Origin: Bacillota bacterium
Lineage (GTDB): Bacteria; Bacillota_I; Bacilli_A; RF39; UBA660
NCBI GenBank assembly: GCA_015059495.1
Contig: SVAI01000001.1
Coordinates: 310,001 to 374,000, forward strand
Reading direction: 5' to 3'
DNA: 64,000 nt
Position numbers and translations under genes: made by a program. Below the pieces are notes generated by a model, which saw nothing but the letters and a program-made list of their open reading frames with translations, ran no database searches and was not told the DNA's origin. Positions 30,025 through 38,616 of the stretch are shown one piece after another; within the stretch, counting starts at the first letter, position 1, and each line of letters begins with the position of its first letter.

Positions 30025-31026
30025 ATGATTAATAAAATATATGATAAAACTAAAGAATTTATAAAAGAAAATAAAGTATTCTTAATAATATTATTATCAA
30101 TGATATTAATATTTAATATTGAATTACCATATAAAATTAATACTCCAGGAGGTTATTTATCACTTGGTGATAGAATTACTATCGAAGGTAATGAAAACAA
30201 TGAAGAAATAGGATTATCTTATGTAAGACAATATAATGGTAATATACCATTTATATTATTAAGCTATATAATACCTGATTGGGATATTATTAGTGATAAA
30301 GACACTAAAATTAATGATGAAACTCAAGAAGAAGTAGATATAAGAGGATTATTAAATGCTAAAGAAGCTATGTCTAATGCTACTTATAGTGCTTATAATC
30401 TAGCTAATAATTATATTGAAATAAAAGATATGAAAATATTTATTGGATATAATGATAATAAAGATAATGATTTAAAAGCAGGAGATCAAATATTATCAGT
30501 AGATGATTATAATATGGATTCTTTGAAAGTATTAAATTCTTATATAGATACATTAGATAAAGATGCTACTTTAAAAGTTAAAGTATTAAGAGATAATAAA
30601 GAACTGGTAATAGATTGTAAACTAAAAGAATATGATGGTGTATATAAACTAGGAGTAGTTATTAATCAAATTAATGATTATATTACTAGTCCAAATATCT
30701 ATTTTGATTTAAAAGATAATGAATTAGGTCCATCTGGCGGCTTAATGGCTGCACTAGATATATATAACAAGATTACTAATTCTAACCTTACTAAAGGTGA
30801 TAAAATAACTGGAACTGGCACAATAGATGCTGAAGGTAATGTTGGTGAAATAGGGGGAGTTAAGTATAAACTAATTGGTGCAGTAAATAATGGTGCTAAA
30901 GTATTCTTATGTCCAAAAGAAAACTATGAAGAAGCACTAAAAGTTGCTCAAGATAAAAAGTATGATATAATAATTAAGGATGTTAATACACTAAGTGATG
31001 CTATTAACTATTTGAAAGAAAGATAA
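30025..31026 (+). CDS. PDZ/Lon-like S16 serine protease (YlbL-like)
   Basis: NTPGGYLSLGDRI ... LKAGDQILSVDDYNMDSLKVL ... ELGPSGGLMAALDIYNKITNSNLTKGDKITGTGTIDAEGNVGEIGGVKYKLIGA. Confidence 0.9.
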   Translation: MINKIYDKTKEFIKENKVFLIILLSMILIFNIELPYKINTPGGYLSLGDRITIEGNENNEEIGLSYVRQYNGNIPFILLSYIIPDWDIISDKDTKINDETQEEVDIRGLLNAKEAMSNATYSAYNLANNYIEIKDMKIFIGYNDNKDNDLKAGDQILSVDDYNMDSLKVLNSYIDTLDKDATLKVKVLRDNKELVIDCKLKEYDGVYKLGVVINQINDYITSPNIYFDLKDNELGPSGGLMAALDIYNKITNSNLTKGDKITGTGTIDAEGNVGEIGGVKYKLIGAVNNGAKVFLCPKENYEEALKVAQDKKYDIIIKDVNTLSDAINYLKER

Positions 31027-31028
31027 TT

Positions 31029-31598
31029 ATGGAATATTACAATAAAGACGTTATAAAAGATTTAGATCACATTATAAAAGGTAAATATTTTGATGATTGG
31101 TTTAAAATAGTTAAACCATTTTTACTAAATGATGAATTACAAAGAAGAAAACTATTTAAACATCATAGTGGTAGACTTTGGGATCATATCACTGAAGTAT
31201 CATATTATTCATATCTTTTAGCAAAGATTAAACATGCTGATGAATATGTTGCAGCAGTTGCTGGTCTACTTCATGATTTTTACCCTAAGGCATATAAATA
31301 CACTAAAGAATTAGATGAACTAGATCATAATTATGTAACAGATGTAATTAAAATACAAATGCCACATAAAATGCATGCTTTTACTCATGGCAAAGCAGCA
31401 GCTATAAATGCACGTAAACACTTTGGTGATGTAATAGATGAAAAAATATATTCAAGTATTGTAACTCATATGTTTCCACTAACACCAAGACCACCTAAAT
31501 ATCAAGAAGGTTGGATAGTACAATATATTGATAAATATTTATCTATTGGTTTAATCAATAGAATTAGATATAAACTAGATAGAGATGAAAAAAAATAA
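31029..31598 (+). CDS. HD-domain phosphohydrolase-like protein
   Basis: HHSGRLWDHITEVSYYSYLLAK ... VAGLLHDFYP ... SSIVTHMFPLTPRPPKY. Confidence 0.8.
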   Translation: MEYYNKDVIKDLDHIIKGKYFDDWFKIVKPFLLNDELQRRKLFKHHSGRLWDHITEVSYYSYLLAKIKHADEYVAAVAGLLHDFYPKAYKYTKELDELDHNYVTDVIKIQMPHKMHAFTHGKAAAINARKHFGDVIDEKIYSSIVTHMFPLTPRPPKYQEGWIVQYIDKYLSIGLINRIRYKLDRDEKK

Positions 31599-31635
31599 AA
31601 ATATACGAAATTTAATTTTTCGTATATTTTTTTTA
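31598..31635 (+). terminator. Terminator after HD gene
   Basis: aaaatatacgaaa-tttaa-tttttcgtatatttttttt. Confidence 0.85.
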
Positions 31636-31714
31636 TACAGATATTCAAAAATTGTCTTAGACAAAAAATAAATTATTGAAAGATTTTTTGCTTCAATAAT
31701 TGAAATATTGCTTT

Positions 31715-31743
31715 TTGACACTATTTTTTAATTGTGATATATA
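31715..31743 (+). promoter_or_regulatory. Consensus promoter for toxin-like mRNA
   Basis: TTGACA - 17 nt - TATATA. Confidence 0.85.
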
Positions 31744-31786
31744 AGACAAGACGCACCTAATTTAATATAAATCAGGTATGCTTGTG

Positions 31787-31804
31787 CCTTTCTTTACCGA
31801 AAGG
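31787..31804 (+). promoter_or_regulatory. SD-overlapping hairpin in toxin-like mRNA leader
   Basis: cctttc-tttacc-gaaagg, overlapping the SD aaaggaggg (31800-31808). Confidence 0.75.
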
Positions 31805-31814
31805 AGGGATATCT

Positions 31815-31883
31815 ATGGATAAAAGAGTTTATCATATATGTATCTTATTACTTATCATTATTATTATGCTTCTTATGAAGTAG
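31815..31883 (+). CDS. 22-aa hydrophobic peptide, candidate type I toxin
   Basis: MDKRVYHICILLLIIIIMLLMK; charged N-terminus, single TM, terminal K; very strong SD 6 nt upstream of ATG; not in ORF track because of length. Confidence 0.75.
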   Translation: MDKRVYHICILLLIIIIMLLMK

Positions 31884-31897
31884 ATATTAATATAAAT

Positions 31898-32000
31898 AAA
31901 AAAAGCACTCACTGATTTAACCTACAAAGGGGGTTTTGGTCAGTGAGTGTCACCCAAAATGGCACAACACCTGAACAGTATTAATTTCGGTGTCGTCCTT
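31898..32000 (-). ncRNA. Candidate antitoxin sRNA 1 (~103 nt)
   Basis: Minus-strand promoter TTGACT-17-TATAAA at 32035-32007; terminator hairpin cactcactga...tcagtgagtg followed by U7. Confidence 0.75.
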
Positions 32001-32006
32001 AAGTAG

Positions 32007-32035
32007 TTTATAACATAATTGATAGACAAAGTCAA
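32007..32035 (-). promoter_or_regulatory. Promoter of sRNA 1
   Basis: TTGACT - 17 nt - TATAAA on minus strand. Confidence 0.8.
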
Positions 32036-32072
32036 ATATTTAAATATATTTGTAAGTTATTATTTTGTAAAC

Positions 32073-32182
32073 AAAAAAAGCACTAACTGATTTAACCTAC
32101 AAAGGGGGTTTTGGTCAGTTAGTGCTAAACCTAAACAATAGGCACAAGCACACTGATACAATTTGTATTAGGTGTTGTCCTT
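32073..32182 (-). ncRNA. Candidate antitoxin sRNA 2 (~110 nt), tandem paralog of sRNA 1
   Basis: Minus-strand promoter TTGACT-17-TATAAA at 32217-32189; terminator hairpin gcactaactga...tcagttagtgc followed by U7; loop identical to sRNA 1. Confidence 0.75.
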
Positions 32183-32188
32183 AAATAA

Positions 32189-32217
32189 TTTATAACATAA
32201 TTGAAATATAAAGTCAA
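32189..32217 (-). promoter_or_regulatory. Promoter of sRNA 2
   Basis: TTGACT - 17 nt - TATAAA on minus strand. Confidence 0.8.
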
Positions 32218-32286
32218 ACTTTAAATATCTTTTCTTTTTTTATTGTACTTTTAGTGTTATAATAACAAATACGAGGAGTAAAGAAT

Positions 32287-34830
32287 ATGAAGATGTCAGA
32301 TGTAAATTACAATGATTTAAGCCCAATGATGCAACAATATGTGGACATAAAAAAAGAACATGCAGATGAATTATTGTTTTATCGTGTTGGAGATTTCTAT
32401 GAACTATTCTTTGAAGATGGTATCAATGCATCTCATGCTCTTGAACTAACTTTAACAGGTAAAAATGCAGGTTTAAAAGAAAGAGTTCCAATGTGTGGCG
32501 TTCCACATCACTCAGTTAAACCATATATTGAAAAACTAATAGAACAAGGTTATAAAGTAGCAATATGTGAGCAATTAGAAGATCCATCTAAAACTAATAA
32601 AATGGTTAAAAGAGGAGTTATTCAAGTTATATCTAAAGGTACTTTAACAGATCTTGAAATGATTGATGCTAAAGATACTAATTATATTGCATCTATTTTA
32701 GATTTTGGAGCATCTTATATTTTAACTTATGCTGATATATCTACTGGTGAATTAAATTCACTAGAATTAAAAAGAGATGAAAATGTATTAGTTAATGAAT
32801 TATTAAATTTAAATGTTAAAGAAGTTATTTTATATGATAATACTAATGCATCATTAATTAATTTGCTTAAAAATAATTATAATATTGAAGTATCTATTGT
32901 ACCTAATATGATAGATAAAGATTATGATTATTTATATACTAATTTAAATGATAAAGAAATATCTGGTGTTAAACATTTACTATATTATTTAGTAGTTACA
33001 TCTATGAAAGATATTTCTCATATTGAATCAGTTAATATTATTAATAAAGATATGTATATGCAAATGGATGTACATACAATTAGAAATCTAGAACTATTTG
33101 AAACTCTAAGATTAAAAGAAAGAACTTATTCTTTAATTTGGTTACTTGATAAATGTAAAACTGCTATGGGTTCGAGAAAACTAAAGAGTTGGATGTTACA
33201 TCCACTTAAAGATATAGATGAATTAAATAAAAGATATGATTATATTGAAAAACTATCTAATGAATTTATTATAAGAGATGAACTAAGAGAATTACTTTAT
33301 GAAGTATACGATTTAGAAAGATTATGTGGTAAATTAATTACCGGTAATATTAATGCTAGAGATTTATTGCAAATAAAGAGTTCTATTAAAGTATTACCTG
33401 ATATTATTAAAAAAGTTAATGAACTAGGTTTTGATTATAAGTTAGATGATTTAACTAAGATGTATGATCTATTAGATAAAGCAATCTATGAAGATCCACC
33501 AATAACTTTAAAAGACGGATATCTAATTAAAGAAGGATATAATCAAGAATTAGATGAGTTAAAGTCTATAAGAAGTGGTGGTAAAGATTTTATTGCATCA
33601 TTAGAAAGTGAACTAAAAGAACAAACTGGACTAAAAAATTTAAAAGTAGGATTTAATAAAGTATTTGGATACTATATTGAAGTATCTAAAGGACAATCTA
33701 AATTAGTTAAAGAAGAATTTGGATGGGAAAGAAGACAAACTTTAACTACATCTGAAAGATTTATATCTCCAGAATTAAAAGAAAAAGAAGCTATTATTTT
33801 AAATGCTGAAGATAGAATAGTAGAACTAGAATATAACTTATTTAATGAAATAAAAGATATACTTAAAAAAGATATATTTACTTTAAAAAAGAATAGCGAA
33901 GTATTAGCTAGTATTGATGCAATAGTATCACTTGCTATTGCTAGTGATGAATATAACTTAGTTAGATCGACTCTAACTAAAGATAATACTATTAATATTA
34001 TTAAAGGTAGACATCCAGTAATAGAATATGTAACTAATAATAATTATGTTGCTAACGATTGCATTATGGATGAAAATACTAATACATTATTAATTACAGG
34101 ACCTAACATGTCTGGTAAATCAACTTACATGAGACAATTAGCTATAATAATAATTATGGCTCAAATGGGTTCATTTGTACCAGCAGAATCTGCTTCACTT
34201 CCAATCATTGATAAGATATTTACTCGTATTGGTGCCTCTGATGATTTAGTATCTGGTGAATCAACATTCATGGTTGAAATGAAAGAAGCACAACATGCTC
34301 TTGTTAACGCTACTAAAAATTCATTAATACTATTTGATGAATTAGGTAGAGGTACTGCAACTTATGATGGTATGAGCTTAGCTCAAGCAATACTAGAATA
34401 TATTTCAGTAAATATTAAATGTAAGACTTTATTTTCAACTCACTATCATGAACTAACTTCACTACATGAAGACTTTAAAACAATTAAGAATATTCATGTA
34501 GCAGCTAAAGAAGAAAATGGTGAAGTAACATTCTTACATAAAATAGAAGAAGGACCAGTAGATAAGAGTTATGGTATCCATGTTGCAAAACTTGCTAAAA
34601 TGCCAAATGATTTACTAAAAAGAGCAAGTGAAATATTAAAAATATATGAATCACATGATACAATGAATAACTCTAAAATACAAACACAAGTAGCATTTGA
34701 TTTTGATGCTCCACAAGAAAAGAAGAATTCAGAACTTGAAGATTATATTAATACAATTGATATTAATAATCTAAGACCAATTGATGCATTAAATGTACTT
34801 GATGAAATTATTAAATTAAATAATAAATAG
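32287..34830 (+). CDS. mutS: DNA mismatch repair protein MutS
   Basis: LSPMMQQYVDIKKEHADELLFYRVGDFYELFFEDG ... LLITGPNMSGKSTYMRQLAIIIIMAQMGSFVPA ... STFMVEMKEA. Confidence 0.97.
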   Translation: MKMSDVNYNDLSPMMQQYVDIKKEHADELLFYRVGDFYELFFEDGINASHALELTLTGKNAGLKERVPMCGVPHHSVKPYIEKLIEQGYKVAICEQLEDPSKTNKMVKRGVIQVISKGTLTDLEMIDAKDTNYIASILDFGASYILTYADISTGELNSLELKRDENVLVNELLNLNVKEVILYDNTNASLINLLKNNYNIEVSIVPNMIDKDYDYLYTNLNDKEISGVKHLLYYLVVTSMKDISHIESVNIINKDMYMQMDVHTIRNLELFETLRLKERTYSLIWLLDKCKTAMGSRKLKSWMLHPLKDIDELNKRYDYIEKLSNEFIIRDELRELLYEVYDLERLCGKLITGNINARDLLQIKSSIKVLPDIIKKVNELGFDYKLDDLTKMYDLLDKAIYEDPPITLKDGYLIKEGYNQELDELKSIRSGGKDFIASLESELKEQTGLKNLKVGFNKVFGYYIEVSKGQSKLVKEEFGWERRQTLTTSERFISPELKEKEAIILNAEDRIVELEYNLFNEIKDILKKDIFTLKKNSEVLASIDAIVSLAIASDEYNLVRSTLTKDNTINIIKGRHPVIEYVTNNNYVANDCIMDENTNTLLITGPNMSGKSTYMRQLAIIIIMAQMGSFVPAESASLPIIDKIFTRIGASDDLVSGESTFMVEMKEAQHALVNATKNSLILFDELGRGTATYDGMSLAQAILEYISVNIKCKTLFSTHYHELTSLHEDFKTIKNIHVAAKEENGEVTFLHKIEEGPVDKSYGIHVAKLAKMPNDLLKRASEILKIYESHDTMNNSKIQTQVAFDFDAPQEKKNSELEDYINTIDINNLRPIDALNVLDEIIKLNNK

Positions 34831-34857
34831 ATATTTATATCTATTTTTTTATTTTAA
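34827..34857 (+). terminator. Terminator after mutS
   Basis: aaatagata-tt ta-tatctatttttttattt. Confidence 0.7.
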
Positions 34858-34894
34858 ATTATGATATATTAATAAGAGAATAGGGATGAGATAT

Positions 34895-36553
34895 ATGAAA
34901 CTAAAACATAAGATTTCTCTTTTAGTTATTGGCGTATTACTAGTAGTTTCAATACTTATCTCATCTTCTTATGCCCTTTGGGTGTTTAATGTATCCCAAG
35001 AAAGTACTAATGTAGTACAAAGTGATTGCTTTGAAATTACTTATGAAGATGGCCCTGAAATTGCTTTAGAAAATGCTTTTCCCTTAAAAGACTCTAAAGG
35101 CGTACAACTTAAACCTTATACTTTTACAATTAATAATATATGTAATCATGCGGCAGATTTCCAAATTAATTTAGAAACGTTAAATACTAGTACTTTAGAT
35201 GCATCAAATATTAAAGCAAAACTTGATAATACAGCTATAGCGTTATACGGTGATAATAATTATGTTGCACCAACACTTAATTCGGCCTCGTCGGCAATTC
35301 TTTTAAAAGAAGATTATTTAGAAGAAAATGCATCTAAAACATATAGCCTTAGAATGTGGCTAAAAGAAGATGCTGTAAAAAGCGAAGTAGAGAATACTAC
35401 ATATAACTCTAAAATAACTGTTAGATCTACATTAAAAAAAGAATATGCTGAAGGAACTTTAATTAAAGGTAGTGATTTTAACAATGCTCTAAAGGTTTTA
35501 GCTGGAGCAGAAGAATATGAATATAATTTTTTACAAAAAAATACAAATGTTACAGCTATAGAGTGGAGCAATTCTGAACCAAAAGAAAGTGATAATTATA
35601 TTAATGTAGCTACAAGTGATTCGGACTATCCAGTATATGCATGGTTTAGTGATGGAATTATATATTTATATTCCAATAATACAAAGATATATTTTAATGA
35701 AGATTCTTCATATTACTTTAGTTATTTTGATTCTATATCAACATTAAATCTAAAAATGTTTGATACATCAAAATCTAAAAATATGTATGGTATGTTTAAA
35801 AATTGCACAAATATAACAACATTAGATGTATCCAATTTTGATACAACTAATGTTGAGGACATAACTCAAATGTTTTGGAGTATGAGCAATATAACATCTT
35901 TAGATTTAAGTAGTTTTAATACGCCAAATTTAAAGAAAATGTATGGTTTGTTTGGTTGGGATGTTAAATTAGAAAATGTTAATATAAGCAGTTTTAATAC
36001 CTCAAATGTAGAAAATATGGGATGTGTATTTTGCTACAATTATGAATTAAAGGAAATAGATGTAAGTAATTTTGATACATCAAACGTGACAACAATGACT
36101 AATATGTTTAGATATGCAAGAAAAATCACAAGTTTGGATGTAAGTAATTTTAATACCTCTAAAGTAACAAATATGAGTGATATGTTTTCTATGGTTTCCA
36201 AAATTACAGAATTAGATGTGACTAATTTTGACACATCAAATGTAACAAATATGAGTTCAATGTTTGAGGAAATTAGAAATGTAAAAAAATTAGACATTAG
36301 CAATTTTGATACTTCAAAAGTAACTAATATGAATACAATGTTTGCTTACTCTACAAAATTAGAAACAATATATGTGGGTAGTAATTGGACAACAGCTAAT
36401 GTAACTAGTGGTGATGATATGTTTGATGGATGCTCTAAGTTAGTAGGTGGAGATGGAACGACTTATTTTTCCTATAATAGAGGATTATCATATGCTGTCG
36501 TTGATGATCCTGCAAATGGTAAACCAGGATACTTTACTTTAAAAGCAAATTAA
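34895..36553 (+). CDS. BspA-like leucine-rich-repeat (DUF285) surface protein, copy 1
   Basis: N-terminal TM then repeated (V)SNFDTSNVTNMSSMF units. Confidence 0.88.
   Translation: MKLKHKISLLVIGVLLVVSILISSSYALWVFNVSQESTNVVQSDCFEITYEDGPEIALENAFPLKDSKGVQLKPYTFTINNICNHAADFQINLETLNTSTLDASNIKAKLDNTAIALYGDNNYVAPTLNSASSAILLKEDYLEENASKTYSLRMWLKEDAVKSEVENTTYNSKITVRSTLKKEYAEGTLIKGSDFNNALKVLAGAEEYEYNFLQKNTNVTAIEWSNSEPKESDNYINVATSDSDYPVYAWFSDGIIYLYSNNTKIYFNEDSSYYFSYFDSISTLNLKMFDTSKSKNMYGMFKNCTNITTLDVSNFDTTNVEDITQMFWSMSNITSLDLSSFNTPNLKKMYGLFGWDVKLENVNISSFNTSNVENMGCVFCYNYELKEIDVSNFDTSNVTTMTNMFRYARKITSLDVSNFNTSKVTNMSDMFSMVSKITELDVTNFDTSNVTNMSSMFEEIRNVKKLDISNFDTSKVTNMNTMFAYSTKLETIYVGSNWTTANVTSGDDMFDGCSKLVGGDGTTYFSYNRGLSYAVVDDPANGKPGYFTLKAN
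35750..36360 (+). repeat. In-frame DUF285/BspA repeat block
   Basis: Repeated LDVSNFDTSNVTxMxxMF about every 23-25 codons. Confidence 0.8.
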
Positions 36554-36627
36554 GATGGCTTATGCTATCTTTTTATTTAATTTATTAATAATTTATGGTA
36601 AAATATTACAGAAATGAGGGATTAATT

Positions 36628-37032
36628 ATGGCTAAGACAAGAAGTGAATTAAGAGAGAAAGCTATGGTTATTTTATATCAAATTGAAATAGCTAAAAATG
36701 ATGGTATGGAATATAATGTTGAAAACATTATTTCATCTAATTTAGAAGTAGATAATGAATTTGTTAGAGATATAGTATATGGTGTTTTAACATATGAAGA
36801 TAAGTTAATTGAACTTGCTAATAAATATATGGTTAAAACATGGAATATTAAAAGAATTGATAAATGTGGTGAAGCTATTTTAAAAATGGGTATCTATGAA
36901 TTAAAATATACTGATACTCCAGAAATAGTAGTAATTAATGAAGCAATTGAACTTGCTAAGAAATATTGTGATGATGCTGTTAGAAAGATTATTAATGCAG
37001 TATTAGATAAAGTTAAAGACGACGAGGAATAA
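36628..37032 (+). CDS. nusB: Transcription antitermination factor NusB
   Basis: TRSELREKAMVILYQIEI ... RIDKCGEAILKMGIYELKYTDTPEIVVINEAIELAKKY. Confidence 0.93.
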   Translation: MAKTRSELREKAMVILYQIEIAKNDGMEYNVENIISSNLEVDNEFVRDIVYGVLTYEDKLIELANKYMVKTWNIKRIDKCGEAILKMGIYELKYTDTPEIVVINEAIELAKKYCDDAVRKIINAVLDKVKDDEE

Positions 37033-37035
37033 TAT

Positions 37036-38304
37036 ATGAATATTAAATACGTTAGTATTTCAGATCTTACAAGATATATTAAAGCTAAGTTTGATATGGA
37101 TCATCACTTAAATAAAGTATATATTAAAGGTGAAATATCAAACTTTAAACATCACACTAGAGGTCATCTATATTTTACTTTAAAAGATGAAAACTCTAGA
37201 ATAGCAGCCTTAATGTTTGCATCAAGTGCTGCAAGATTAAACTTTAATCCAGAGGATGGTCAAAAAGTTTTAGTATGTGGACGTATATCTGTTTATGAAG
37301 CAACTGGTAATTATCAAATCTATGTTGAATCTATGGAACAAGATGGAATTGGTAATTTATATTTAGAATTTGAAAAGTTAAAGAAAAAGCTAAAAGAAAA
37401 GGGTATGTTTGATGAAGCACATAAAAAACCAATACCAAAATATCCTAAAAAGATTGGTATTATTACTGCACCAACTGGAGCAGCAATAAGAGATATCTTA
37501 TCTACTATTAAAAGAAGATATCCAATCTGTGAAACTATTTTGTTTCCTGCCTTAGTTCAAGGTGAAAATGCTAAAGAATCAATAGTTAAGCAAATCAATA
37601 ATGCTCAAGATTATGATTTAGATGTAATCATTTGTGGTAGAGGTGGAGGTTCTATTGAAGATCTATGGGCATTCAATGAAGAAATAGTTGCTGAAGCAAT
37701 ATATAATTGTAAAATACCAATTATTAGTGCTGTAGGACATGAAATAGACTTTACTATTGCTGATTATGTAGCAGACCTTAGAGCACCAACACCAACTGGA
37801 GCAGCAGAAATGGCTGTACCTAATTATCTAGATATTATTAATTTAATTAATCAATATAAGATAAGACTAAATGAAGGTGTAAATAATACAATAAAGAAAA
37901 ATCAAGTTAGACTAGATAATATTACAAGTTCCTTTGTTTTAAAGAACCCAATGAGTTTATATGAAATAAAAGAACAAAAACTAGATAACTTAATTGATAG
38001 TTTAAATAAATTAATTAAAAATAAATTAGATAATTCTAAAACTAGATATTTAAATATAACATCAAGTAATATATTAAAAGAACCAACTAATTTATTTATT
38101 AAAAAACAACATCAATTTGAAATATTATTAAATAAAGTTCAAATACTTAATCCAATGTCTTTATTAGATAAAGGTTATAGTGTTGTTAAAAAAGATAATA
38201 AAACTATTAAAGATATTAAAGATATTAATATAAATGATGAAATTAATATTACTTTAAGTAAAGGTATAATTAATGCTAAAGTAATTGAAAGGAAAGATAA
38301 ATAA
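37036..38304 (+). CDS. xseA: Exodeoxyribonuclease VII large subunit
   Basis: VYIKGEISNFKHHTRGHLYFTLKDENSRIAALMF ... GIITAPTGAAIRDILSTIKRRYP ... ICGRGGGSIEDLWAFNEE. Confidence 0.96.
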   Translation: MNIKYVSISDLTRYIKAKFDMDHHLNKVYIKGEISNFKHHTRGHLYFTLKDENSRIAALMFASSAARLNFNPEDGQKVLVCGRISVYEATGNYQIYVESMEQDGIGNLYLEFEKLKKKLKEKGMFDEAHKKPIPKYPKKIGIITAPTGAAIRDILSTIKRRYPICETILFPALVQGENAKESIVKQINNAQDYDLDVIICGRGGGSIEDLWAFNEEIVAEAIYNCKIPIISAVGHEIDFTIADYVADLRAPTPTGAAEMAVPNYLDIINLINQYKIRLNEGVNNTIKKNQVRLDNITSSFVLKNPMSLYEIKEQKLDNLIDSLNKLIKNKLDNSKTRYLNITSSNILKEPTNLFIKKQHQFEILLNKVQILNPMSLLDKGYSVVKKDNKTIKDIKDININDEINITLSKGIINAKVIERKDK

Positions 38305-38537
38305 TGGCAAAAGAAAAAGAAGAAAAAACTTTTGAAGAATCTCTAAAAGAATTAGAAAACTTAGTTAAAGAACTAGAAAGTGGAGAAGCTGATCTAGATA
38401 AAGTTATTGAAAAGTATTCAGAAGCTATGAAATTAGCTAAATTATGTGGAGACAAACTAACTAAAGCTACTGAAGAAGTTAATAAAATATTAAAAGAAAA
38501 TGGTACTTTAGAAAACTTTGAAATACCAGAAGAATAG
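38304..38537 (+). CDS. xseB: Exodeoxyribonuclease VII small subunit
   Basis: TFEESLKELENLVKELESGEADLDKVIEKYSEAMKLAKLCGDKL. Confidence 0.95.
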   Translation: MAKEKEEKTFEESLKELENLVKELESGEADLDKVIEKYSEAMKLAKLCGDKLTKATEEVNKILKENGTLENFEIPEE

Positions 38538-38562
38538 TACTTAAATAGTACTATTTTTTTAT
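38533..38562 (+). terminator. Terminator after xseB
   Basis: aatagtac-ttaaata-gtactattttttt. Confidence 0.75.
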
Positions 38563-38616
38563 TTGATTTCATGCAATTTAATGATATAATTAAATCAATA
38601 ATAGTAGGTGATCAAC

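Noticed and set aside
31898-32125. Two copies of a ~45-nt repeat (cactnactgatttaacctacaaagggggttttggtcagtnagtg), CRISPR-like at first glance
   Set aside because: Only two units, ~130-nt separation, each with its own promoter and U-tract; explained better as tandem sRNA genes.
32287-34830. Absence of mutL next to mutS
   Set aside because: mutL may lie elsewhere; absence from a 64-kb window proves nothing.
36040-36303. Minus-strand ORF (87 aa)
   Set aside because: Antisense of the BspA repeat block; repeated appearance reflects the + strand repeats.
38276-38572. Minus-strand ORF (98 aa)
   Set aside because: Antisense of xseB, which is unambiguous.
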